The notes under the pieces are model-generated. The model saw nothing but the letters and a program-made list of their open reading frames with translations. It was not told the DNA's origin and made no database searches. This document shows, one piece after another, positions 18,522 through 26,174 of a DNA stretch of 64,000 nt (positions are counted from its first letter, which is position 1; every line of letters starts with the position of its first letter). The DNA is taken from NCBI GenBank assembly GCA_934352055.1, contig CAKRJY010000009.1:52138-116137 (forward strand). The letters are read 5' to 3'. Origin of the DNA: an uncultured Lachnospiraceae bacterium (lineage in GTDB: Bacteria > Bacillota > Clostridia > Lachnospirales > Lachnospiraceae). Position numbers and translations under genes: made by a program.

Positions 18522-19799
18522 CTACGCGCGATATACAACCTGTCCGTCTAAAATTGTTGTCACAACACGTCCGGTAACTTTTCTGCCCTCAAATGGCATA
18601 TTTTTTCCCTTGCTTGCAAAATCTTTTGCATGAATCTCATAAGATGCTCTCGGATCAAAAATTACGATATCTGCAATATGACCTTCGCTGATATCTCCCT
18701 TATCAATACCAAGAATCCGCGCTGGATTCGTACTCATTTTTTCAGCCATTCCCATCGGATCGAGATATCCTTTTTGCACCAGTTCTGTATACGTAAGTGC
18801 TGCTGCTGTTTCCGTTCCCACAATACCAAATGGCGCATGGTTTAAATCTTTTTTCTTTTCCTCTGCCGTATGTGGTGCATGGTCTGTGGAAATCACTTCC
18901 ATAATACCATCGCGCAATCCTATTTTTAATGCTTCCACATCTTCTTTAGCGCGAAGTGGTGGATTCATCTTATAATTTGCATCTCCTGCAACAATATCGT
19001 CTTCTGTCAAAGTAAAATGATGCGGACATACTTCGCCACTGACTTTGATTCCTTTTTTCTTTGCATCACGAACCAGCTCAACCGATTCTTTTGTCGAACA
19101 ATGGCACAAATGAAGCGTAGCACCTGTCTCTTCCGCTAACATAATATCTCTGGCAACAATCACGTTTTCCACAGCGTTAGAGATACCATTTACACCCAAT
19201 TCTTTCGAACGATTTCCCTGATTGATAACGCCGCCCTGCACAAGATTGATGTCTTCACAATGCGCAAGCACCGGAATTCCTGCTTTTGCTACAATTTTCA
19301 TAGCCTCACGATATAAACCGGAATCCATGACACTCTTTCCATCTTCTGAAATAGCCGGAATTCCTGCCTCAATCATACCGGTAAGATCAGAGAGTTCTTT
19401 TCCCTCCATTCCTTTTGTGACACTTCCCACCTGCAGCACATGCGTCAATCCAACTTCTTTTGCTTTATCGTGTACATAGCGAATCACTTCCGGACGGTCT
19501 GCTACCGGTTTTGTATTCGGCATGGCAACAATCGTCGTATAGCCGCCATGTGCAGCTGCGCGTGAGCCCGTCTCAATATCCTCTTTTTCCGTCAGTCCCG
19601 GATCACGCAGATGCACGTGTAAGTCAATAAATCCCGGAAATACATAACATCCTGTCGCATCAATCACCTGATCTTCTGCAGCTGCTGTCAGTTCTTTTCC
19701 TATTTTTTCTATACGATCCTCTTTTACATACAAATCCATGACTTCATCCGTCTTTGTCGGCGGATTTACAAGATGTCCATTTTTAATTAAAATTCCCAT
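18522..19799 (-). CDS. pyrC: Dihydroorotase
   Basis: 425 residues, the size of class I dihydroorotases, which close carbamoyl-aspartate into dihydroorotate. The metal site HVHLRDPG follows FPGFIDL near residue 60. LAHCED, LHLCHCSTKESV and the catalytic STDHAPHT are all present. AAGGAG lies six bases upstream of the ATG. It is the first gene of pyrC-pyrF-pyrK-pyrD. Only about 120 bases separate it from the end of nrdD, and most of that space is filled by a nested hairpin that could be a leader or terminator. Confidence 0.95.
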   Translation of the reverse strand: MGILIKNGHLVNPPTKTDEVMDLYVKEDRIEKIGKELTAAAEDQVIDATGCYVFPGFIDLHVHLRDPGLTEKEDIETGSRAAAHGGYTTIVAMPNTKPVADRPEVIRYVHDKAKEVGLTHVLQVGSVTKGMEGKELSDLTGMIEAGIPAISEDGKSVMDSGLYREAMKIVAKAGIPVLAHCEDINLVQGGVINQGNRSKELGVNGISNAVENVIVARDIMLAEETGATLHLCHCSTKESVELVRDAKKKGIKVSGEVCPHHFTLTEDDIVAGDANYKMNPPLRAKEDVEALKIGLRDGIMEVISTDHAPHTAEEKKKDLNHAPFGIVGTETAAALTYTELVQKGYLDPMGMAEKMSTNPARILGIDKGDISEGHIADIVIFDPRASYEIHAKDFASKGKNMPFEGRKVTGRVVTTILDGQVVYRA

Positions 19800-19830
19800 T
19801 CTCGTCTCCTTTTCCTATATACATACAGAA

Positions 19831-19907
19831 ACGTTGCTTCCATCCAAAGCAATGTCTCTCTGTCATAAATCCCATGACAGGGGCACTCCTTATGACAAAA
19901 GCAACGT
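19831..19907 (-). promoter_or_regulatory. Nested hairpin between nrdD and pyrC
   Basis: On the minus strand an outer stem (ACGTTGCTT with AAGCAACGT, 9 bp) encloses an inner stem (TGTCATAA with TTATGACA, 8 bp), which encloses a short CCC/GGG hairpin. No clear T-run follows, so this is not a classic terminator. It might be a pyr leader, an RNA-processing site or a terminator of nrdD. I do not see the known PyrR-binding sequence in it. Confidence 0.5.
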
Positions 19908-19920
19908 CCCTAATGCACGA

Positions 19921-22293
19921 TTATTTTACCAGTGCATCATTCACAAATTTTTGAATATTCGATGCATTCACATATTTTTTCGTGTGATCGCCATCTACTA
20001 CAACCAGCGTTGGTGCCTGCATAACACCATACTGTCTTGTTAACTCTTCATTTTCTTCTGCGTCAATTACAATATATTCCTGTCCCTTTAAGATTTCTTT
20101 TGCCATAGCACAATTTGGACATGTTTTTGTTGTAAACAGATACTTTACGCTATGAAGTGGTTCAATCTTTACATCATCTTCTGTGATGGTCACAAGACTC
20201 TTTGCAGGTTTTTTCAAAACAGAATGCTTGATATCATACAGCTTTCTGTTCTTATATTCCTGTGTTTTACCTTCGTTCCAGTTCTGTACCGGACGATAGT
20301 AACCGGTAATTCTGGAGTAAACTTCTGCCTTAGCGCCACAATGTGGACAGGTGAAATGTTCTCCTGCAATATATCCATGTTCCTTACATACAGAATATGT
20401 CGGAGATAATGTGTAGTAAGGTAATTTGTAATTCTGAGCAATGGTACGAACCAGTTTTGCTGCTGATTCCCAACCATCCAGCTTCTCACCTAAGAACGCA
20501 TGGAATACCGTTCCTGATGTATATAATGTCTGTAAATCATCCTGAATATCCAAAGCATCAAAAATATCTGATGTATATTCCACTGGCAGATGTGAGCTAT
20601 TGGTATAAAATGGGGTATCACCTTCATATCCGGCAGTCTTGATATCCGGGAACTGTGCCACATCATGTTTTGCCAGACGATATGTGGTAGACTCTGCAGG
20701 TGTTGCCTCAAGGTTATACAAATCACCATATGCTTCCTGATAATCAGAAAGACGTTCACGCATATGATTTAAGACATCCTTTGTAAACTGCTGTGTCTCT
20801 TCGTGTGTCAAATCCATGCCAAGCCATTTTGCATTTAATCCCACTTCATTCATACCAATCAGACCGATGGTTGAGAAATGGTTATCAAAGGTTCCAAGAT
20901 AACGCTTTGTGTATGGGTACAAACCTTCATCCAAAAGCTTTGTAATAACGCCACGCTTGATTTTTAAGGATCTTGCTGCAATATCCATCATGCGGTCCAG
21001 ACGTGCATAAAAGTCTGCTTCATCTTTTGCAAGATATGCAATACGTGGCATATTGATAGTAACAACACCCACAGATCCTGTGCTTTCACCGGCGCCAAAG
21101 AATCCACCGGATTTCTTACGGAGTTCACGTAAGTCAAGACGCAATCTACAGCACATAGAACGTACATCACTTGGCTCCATATCACTATTGATATAGTTAG
21201 AGAAATATGGCGTACCATATTTTGCTGTCATTTCAAAGAGCAGACGGTTGTTTTCTGTATCTGACCAGTCAAAGTCTCTTGTAATCGAATAGGTAGGAAT
21301 CGGATACTGGAATCCACGGCCATTGGCATCGCCCTCAATCATGATCTCTAAGAATGCACGATTGACCATATCCATCTCTTTCTTACAATCTTTATATTTG
21401 AAATCCATTTCCTTACCGCCAACGATAGCAGGAAGTTCTGCAAGATCGGCAGGTACGGTCCAATCCAAAGTGATATTAGAAAATGGTGCCTGTGTTCCCC
21501 AACGGCTTGGTGTATTGACACCATAGATAAATGCTTCGATGCACTTCTTCACTTCACGATAAGATAAGTTATCTACCTTTACAAAAGGTGCTAAATATGT
21601 GTCAAATGATGAAAATGCCTGTGCACCAGCCCATTCATTCTGCATAATACCGAGGAAGTTTACCATCTGGTTGCAAAGAACTGACAAATGTGCTGCCGGA
21701 GCAGATGTAATCTTTCCTGCGATACCACCAAGTCCTTCTTTGATCAACTGTTTCAAAGACCATCCTGCACAATATCCGGTCAACATAGACAAATCATGAA
21801 TATGAATATCTGCGTTGCGATGTGCTTCTGCAATTTCTTCATCGTAAATTTCAGACAACCAGTAATTTGCTGTCACTGCACCGGAATTGCTAAGAATCAG
21901 ACCACCAACAGAATACGTTACCGTAGAGTTCTCCTTCACACGCCAGTCTTCTACCTTTACATAACTATTGATTACATCCTTATAATCTAAGATTGTAGAT
22001 TTCATATTACGCATTTTTTCGCGCTGCTTACGATATAAAATATAAGCCTTGGCAACTTCTGTATAACCTGTCTGTTCCAAAACAGTCTCCACGCTATCCT
22101 GAATTGCTTCTACTGATATTTTGCCATCTTTAATTTTTTCCTGAAAATGTGCTGATACACGCAAAGATAACAATCCAATAATGTCATCATTATAAGCCAT
22201 CTGTGTCGCATCAAATGCCTTAGCGATTGCATCATTAATTTTCCCCAAATTGAACTCTGTTACTTGTCCATCCCTTTTCACAACTTCAAACAT
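19921..22293 (-). CDS. nrdD: Anaerobic (class III) ribonucleoside-triphosphate reductase with C-terminal thioredoxin-like domain
   Basis: 790 residues. An N-terminal ATP-cone (about 1-95) is followed by the glycyl-radical reductase body. The zinc site is visible as CKEHGYIAGEHFTCPHCG, followed by the glycyl-radical loop RITGYYRPVQNWNEGK. The last roughly 80 residues are an extra thioredoxin/glutaredoxin-like domain with CPNC at 725-728 and a cis-proline-type QAPTL later. That domain probably re-reduces the enzyme, making an in-built electron donor. AAAGGTGG precedes the ATG and a strong promoter lies about 90 bases upstream. The radical-activating enzyme NrdG is not encoded next to it, which is unusual for this gene. 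Confidence 0.95.
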   Translation of the reverse strand: MFEVVKRDGQVTEFNLGKINDAIAKAFDATQMAYNDDIIGLLSLRVSAHFQEKIKDGKISVEAIQDSVETVLEQTGYTEVAKAYILYRKQREKMRNMKSTILDYKDVINSYVKVEDWRVKENSTVTYSVGGLILSNSGAVTANYWLSEIYDEEIAEAHRNADIHIHDLSMLTGYCAGWSLKQLIKEGLGGIAGKITSAPAAHLSVLCNQMVNFLGIMQNEWAGAQAFSSFDTYLAPFVKVDNLSYREVKKCIEAFIYGVNTPSRWGTQAPFSNITLDWTVPADLAELPAIVGGKEMDFKYKDCKKEMDMVNRAFLEIMIEGDANGRGFQYPIPTYSITRDFDWSDTENNRLLFEMTAKYGTPYFSNYINSDMEPSDVRSMCCRLRLDLRELRKKSGGFFGAGESTGSVGVVTINMPRIAYLAKDEADFYARLDRMMDIAARSLKIKRGVITKLLDEGLYPYTKRYLGTFDNHFSTIGLIGMNEVGLNAKWLGMDLTHEETQQFTKDVLNHMRERLSDYQEAYGDLYNLEATPAESTTYRLAKHDVAQFPDIKTAGYEGDTPFYTNSSHLPVEYTSDIFDALDIQDDLQTLYTSGTVFHAFLGEKLDGWESAAKLVRTIAQNYKLPYYTLSPTYSVCKEHGYIAGEHFTCPHCGAKAEVYSRITGYYRPVQNWNEGKTQEYKNRKLYDIKHSVLKKPAKSLVTITEDDVKIEPLHSVKYLFTTKTCPNCAMAKEILKGQEYIVIDAEENEELTRQYGVMQAPTLVVVDGDHTKKYVNASNIQKFVNDALVK

Positions 22294-22379
22294 TTCAAAT
22301 CCACCTTTCCCAAAAACCTAACGATAAAAACTCTTATGTATAGCGACACATACTCCGTTCAAACGCCATTTATGAACAA

Positions 22380-22408
22380 ATTGTATCAAAATATGGTGCA
22401 TAGGTCAA
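22380..22408 (-). promoter_or_regulatory. Sigma-A-type promoter of nrdD
   Basis: TTGACC and TACAAT separated by 17 bases on the minus strand, about 90 bases upstream of nrdD. I see no convincing pair of NrdR boxes around it. Confidence 0.65.
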
Positions 22409-22453
22409 TGTCATTTCACTATATATAGTATTTTCGTCATTTTTACCACAAAC

Positions 22454-22492
22454 ATAAAAAAATCCCCTTGGAACGCCGATTCCATGGGGATT
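22454..22492 (-). terminator. Rho-independent terminator after the TPR lipoprotein gene
   Basis: On the minus strand AATCCCC-A-TGGAA pairs with TTCCA-A-GGGGATT around a six-base loop, followed by seven T residues. Confidence 0.8.
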
Positions 22493-22534
22493 CTATTACT
22501 TATTCAGTTTACATTTAATAAATCCTATGTCTTT

Positions 22535-23494
22535 TTATCTGGTTTGTAAAAAAATCTGTTCCCGGAGTGCTGCCTGGTCTGTCGGATATTTTGCCAGATA
22601 TTCTGCCATTTTTTCCTTTGCTGTGGCAAAATCACCGGTATATTCAAGAGCAACAATTTCTCCTTTTAACAAATCCTGCATAGAAGCCTCATCCGCCTTC
22701 TCGATTCCCTTCTGGTAATAGGTCAGGGCTTTGTCGTAATTGCCGGATTTCACTTCCATATTACCGAGCAATGCCATTGCTTCTGCGGATGGTTTTTCTT
22801 CTTTCACATAATCTGCTAATAAAGACGATGCCTTATCACCATCTCCTGAAACTTCATAAGCTTCTGCCAGATATACCTTTGCCTCACTTGCTTTTTTGTC
22901 TACCGCTGTCTGTAATGTCTCGATTGCCTGCTTATAGTCGCCTCGCTCCAGATAAATGCGTCCTTTTCCCAGATAGTCTTCTGCTGCATCACCTTTTAAC
23001 ACCAATGCTTCGTCCAAAAACGTATTTCCATCTTCTTCCATACCCGATGCTTTCAAATTTTCATAAATCAGAATATACAGCTCATATTGTTTGCCGGCAC
23101 GACTGACAGCTTCCTGATAATCTTTTAACGCCTTTTCTTTTTCGCCTTCATTCAGATAAACACTGCCTCGTAAAAAGCATGGGCGATAATCTGTCTCATC
23201 ATAGTCAACGATGGAATCATAAACAGCAATTGCTTCTTTTAAATTCCCTTGTGCATATTCTGCTGCAGCTTTGTAGAAACATATATCAACTACATTGGCA
23301 TTGACTTTTCCACCGGATAAAGACAATGCTGCATCAAATGATTCCACTGCTGTCTTATAATCTGCTGACTGCATTGCTGTGATGCCGGCTTCTTTTTTTT
23401 CTGCCATCTGCTGCGCTGCTTTATTACCACATCCTGTCAATAGACTCATACAAAGAAGGATGCTAAGTGTGATCGATACTACTCTTTTTTTCAT
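22535..23494 (-). CDS. TPR-repeat lipoprotein
   Basis: 319 residues with a type II signal peptide and lipobox LLTGC, so it is lipid-anchored outside the membrane. Nearly all the rest consists of tetratricopeptide repeats of about 34 residues (for example AAEDYLGKGRIYLERGDYKQ and AEAMALLGNMEVKSGNYDKA), giving a helical protein-binding scaffold. No enzymatic motif is present. It is a single-gene unit with its own terminator, divergent from the amidase gene. Partners are unknown. Confidence 0.85.
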   Translation of the reverse strand: MKKRVVSITLSILLCMSLLTGCGNKAAQQMAEKKEAGITAMQSADYKTAVESFDAALSLSGGKVNANVVDICFYKAAAEYAQGNLKEAIAVYDSIVDYDETDYRPCFLRGSVYLNEGEKEKALKDYQEAVSRAGKQYELYILIYENLKASGMEEDGNTFLDEALVLKGDAAEDYLGKGRIYLERGDYKQAIETLQTAVDKKASEAKVYLAEAYEVSGDGDKASSLLADYVKEEKPSAEAMALLGNMEVKSGNYDKALTYYQKGIEKADEASMQDLLKGEIVALEYTGDFATAKEKMAEYLAKYPTDQAALREQIFLQTR

Positions 23495-23634
23495 TACAAT
23501 TTCTTCTTTCTTTTTTGTTTCCTATTCATTTTCGCAACTTTAATCATACCAAAAATCTCATTCTTTGTATAGAAGCGGTTCACATTTATGCATGCTTTGC
23601 ATAGGCTATTAAAAACATGTGCAAAGGATTTCTC

Positions 23635-24699
23635 ATGTCAAAAACCATCATTATAGATCCTGGTCACGGCGGTTTTGACCCCGGTGCCGTCTATGAAAAC
23701 CGAAAAGAAAAAGACGATAACTTGAGATTAGCCCTGGCTGTCGGTCAGGAATTACAAAACGCAGGATACCAGATTATCTACACACGTACCGATGACCGCT
23801 ATGATTCGCCTTACGATAAAGCGCAGATTGCAAATTCTGCCGGTGGAGACCTGTTCCTATCCTTCCACCGTAACTTTGCAGAGACGCCAGATCTTTATCG
23901 GGGCGTGCAGGCTCTTGTGTATGACAAGAATCCATTGGCGCTGCGCGTTGCTAAAAATGTCAACGAAGAATTGGAATCCATCGGTTTTAAAAATCTTGGC
24001 ATCGAATCCCGCAAAGAACTTGTCGTATTGCGCCGTACATCCATGCCCGCTGTTTTACTGGAAGTAAGTTTTATTAATTCCGTGGATGACAACCGGTTGT
24101 TTGACGAAAAATTTGATGCAATTGCAAATGCCATCGCCACAGGCGTAGAACGTGCACTTCCTATTACCAAATCCAAAGAGACATCTGCATCTTCTATGCC
24201 ACCAGACGATACCATGGCTTCTACGCCTATGCAGCAAAATGATACCACGGCTTCTATGTCCATGCAGCAAAACGATGCCACGGCTTCTATGTCCATGCAG
24301 CAAATTGATGCCACGGCTTCTATGTCCATGCAACCGGACGATACCATGGAATCTATGCGCACATCGCAAAGTTCTGATGCAAACCCTCTCGCTTCTATGC
24401 GCCGCTGCTTAACCGATCATCCATGCGATCTGGATCCGCTGCCAAAACCGGAAGACGCTCCACGTTTCTTATATTATGTACAGGTTGGTCTGTTCCGTTA
24501 TCCTGAAAATGCCGTTTATCTTATGCAACAGCTTAACGCCCAGGGATACTCTACTGTCTGGAAACGCATAGGCGGTCTGATTGCCATCTGGGTCGGTCCG
24601 GTTGACAATTTGGATGAAGCGGTTCGTTTACAACGCAAACTGCAAAACGACGGTTACGAGACCTTAATCGTAACCGATGACTATATTGCACGTAAATAA
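23635..24699 (+). CDS. N-acetylmuramoyl-L-alanine amidase with repeat linker and SPOR domain
   Basis: 354 residues from the ATG at 23635 (AAGGA six bases upstream). Residues 1-180 are an Amidase_3 domain with the zinc ligands in IIIDPGHGGFDPGA, then a Glu after the repeat region near VYENRKEKDDN, SFHRN, and the catalytic Glu in LLEVSFINS. It cleaves the amide bond between muramic acid and the peptide stem. Residues of about 187-242 are an 11-residue tandem repeat rich in Met, Ser, Gln and Asp. The last 80 residues form a SPOR-type peptidoglycan-binding domain (YYVQVGLFRYPENAVYLMQQL). No signal peptide is visible; such clostridial amidases often lack one, so export could be by lysis or an unusual route. 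Confidence 0.88.
   Translation: MSKTIIIDPGHGGFDPGAVYENRKEKDDNLRLALAVGQELQNAGYQIIYTRTDDRYDSPYDKAQIANSAGGDLFLSFHRNFAETPDLYRGVQALVYDKNPLALRVAKNVNEELESIGFKNLGIESRKELVVLRRTSMPAVLLEVSFINSVDDNRLFDEKFDAIANAIATGVERALPITKSKETSASSMPPDDTMASTPMQQNDTTASMSMQQNDATASMSMQQIDATASMSMQPDDTMESMRTSQSSDANPLASMRRCLTDHPCDLDPLPKPEDAPRFLYYVQVGLFRYPENAVYLMQQLNAQGYSTVWKRIGGLIAIWVGPVDNLDEAVRLQRKLQNDGYETLIVTDDYIARK
24205..24357. repeat. 33-bp tandem repeat within the amidase gene
   Basis: About five units encode an 11-residue motif of the form (D/N)D(T/A)TASMSMQQ. The three central units (24238-24336) are almost identical. The period is a multiple of three, so copy-number change would alter linker length without a frameshift. 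Confidence 0.85.
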
Positions 24700-24745
24700 A
24701 AAAGAAAGCCGGTACACCACTTATTCGTACCGGCCTTCTCCTTTT
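24700..24745. terminator. Bidirectional terminator between convergent genes
   Basis: GCCGGTAC and GTACCGGC form an 8-bp GC-rich stem. T-rich sequence follows on both strands, strongest on the minus strand. It serves the amidase gene (plus) and the CNNM/CorC gene (minus). Confidence 0.75.
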
Positions 24746-26021
24746 ATTCTGTTTCTGTCATTTCTTCTGCCTTTGGCAATTTGATGTGCACTTTCGTAAT
24801 TCTCTTTTTATCTACCTGTTCTACCCGAAGCATAATACCATCTCCGGTGACATAGACTTCCCCTTCCTGCGGAAAATGGTCAAATAGTCCTGTCAAATAT
24901 CCGCCAATGGTATCATAATCTTCTGATATAAAGTCCAGATGCAGTGCATCACATAAATCTTCTAAATTCATGGAACCCAAAACGTCATATTCCCGGTCAC
25001 TCACCTGGATCAGATCGTCTTCTTCGTTTCCATCAAATTCATCACGAATTTCACCCACAAGCTCTTCCAACAAGTCTTCTAACGTCACCAAACCGGCAAC
25101 TGCACCATACTCATCCAAAACAATGGCAAGACTTAATCTCTCTTTTCGCATTTCCTCAAATAATTCAGAAGTGTTTTTCTGTTCGTAAGTAAAATAAACC
25201 TTGCGCAGGTAATCGCGAATCGAAAACGCCTCATTCTTTGGCGCTAAAATCATATCTTTCATATTGATCAGACCGATAATATTGTCTGTATCATCCTCAT
25301 ACACCGGCAATCTGGTAAACATATCCTCTTTAAATGTCTCCACCAGCTTTTCATAGGACCAATTGACGTTGACCATCGTCATATCAATACGTGGAATCAT
25401 AATCTCTTTTGCCGTTGCATCTGTAAAATCAAAGATGTTATGGATATACTCTCGCTCTTCTCCTTCGATTTCGCCGCTTTCATGACTGGCGTCCACCATA
25501 ATACGCAATTCTTCTTCTGTAATCGCACCCTCATTCTGATTCGGGTCTACACGAAGCAAGCGTAAAAATACCAAAGATAATTTATTTACCAAAAAGATAG
25601 CCGGCGTCAGAATAACCATCAATGCCCAAATACACTTTGCATATGACAAAGAAATTTTTGTTGCATTTAACGTTGCAAGTGTCTTTGGCGAAATCTCACC
25701 AAATATCAGGATCAATAAAGTCAGCACACCCGTCGCAATTCCCGCTCCTACACTGCCAAGCAATCGTATCGCAAGTGTCGTTGCAAGAGAAGACGCGGAT
25801 AGATTCACCACATTATTCCCAATCAATATCGCAGACAGCATTTTTGCTGAATCATCTGTCACACGAAGAACGCACTGTGCACGCGTATCGCCCTCATCTG
25901 CCATCGTTTTCATCTTAATCTTATTAACTGTTGTAAGCGCCGTTTCCGCTGACGAAAAGAATGCTGACAAAAGCAATAAAACCACCAAAATCACTACCTG
26001 AAGTATCGAGACCGTATCCAA
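24744..26021 (-). CDS. CNNM/CorC-family membrane protein (DUF21-CBS-CorC_HlyC)
   Basis: 425 residues. The first 190 are a DUF21/CNNM membrane domain with about four hydrophobic segments and the motif FFSSAETALTTVN. A tandem CBS pair follows (about 205-325, including MIPRIDMTMVN and LAIVLDEYGAVAGLVTLEDLLEELVGEI). The C-terminal CorC_HlyC domain follows. Proteins of this family are linked to magnesium or divalent-cation efflux and the CBS pair senses adenine nucleotides. The old name hemolysin is misleading. Single gene, convergent with the amidase. Confidence 0.9.
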   Translation of the reverse strand: MDTVSILQVVILVVLLLLSAFFSSAETALTTVNKIKMKTMADEGDTRAQCVLRVTDDSAKMLSAILIGNNVVNLSASSLATTLAIRLLGSVGAGIATGVLTLLILIFGEISPKTLATLNATKISLSYAKCIWALMVILTPAIFLVNKLSLVFLRLLRVDPNQNEGAITEEELRIMVDASHESGEIEGEEREYIHNIFDFTDATAKEIMIPRIDMTMVNVNWSYEKLVETFKEDMFTRLPVYEDDTDNIIGLINMKDMILAPKNEAFSIRDYLRKVYFTYEQKNTSELFEEMRKERLSLAIVLDEYGAVAGLVTLEDLLEELVGEIRDEFDGNEEDDLIQVSDREYDVLGSMNLEDLCDALHLDFISEDYDTIGGYLTGLFDHFPQEGEVYVTGDGIMLRVEQVDKKRITKVHIKLPKAEEMTETE

Positions 26022-26174
26022 AAAAACATCACTCCTTTATTATTTTATATCTCGCTATTTCATATTATTATATAATTTTTCCCATAGAAATCAAGCATTC
26101 TTATCATAGCTTTTCTCTGCGTTGCATCATAATTTTTCTCTGCGTGGCATGTAATTCTAAATTTTACTTTTGAT

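Noticed and set aside
24205..24357. Short regular repeats resembling a CRISPR array
   Set aside because: The units are contiguous, in frame and coding, without variable spacers, and lie inside the amidase gene.
23895..24369. Long antisense frames opposite the amidase repeat
   Set aside because: They are caused by the repeat's base composition and have no start signals.
24744..26021. Hemolysin
   Set aside because: The family name hemolysin C is historical; the DUF21-CBS-CorC layout fits a cation-transport or sensing protein.
26104..26150. Direct repeat of TTTCTCTGCGT(T/G)GCAT in the gap after the beta-helix gene
   Set aside because: Two short copies only, with no symmetry or T-run; not enough to call an element.
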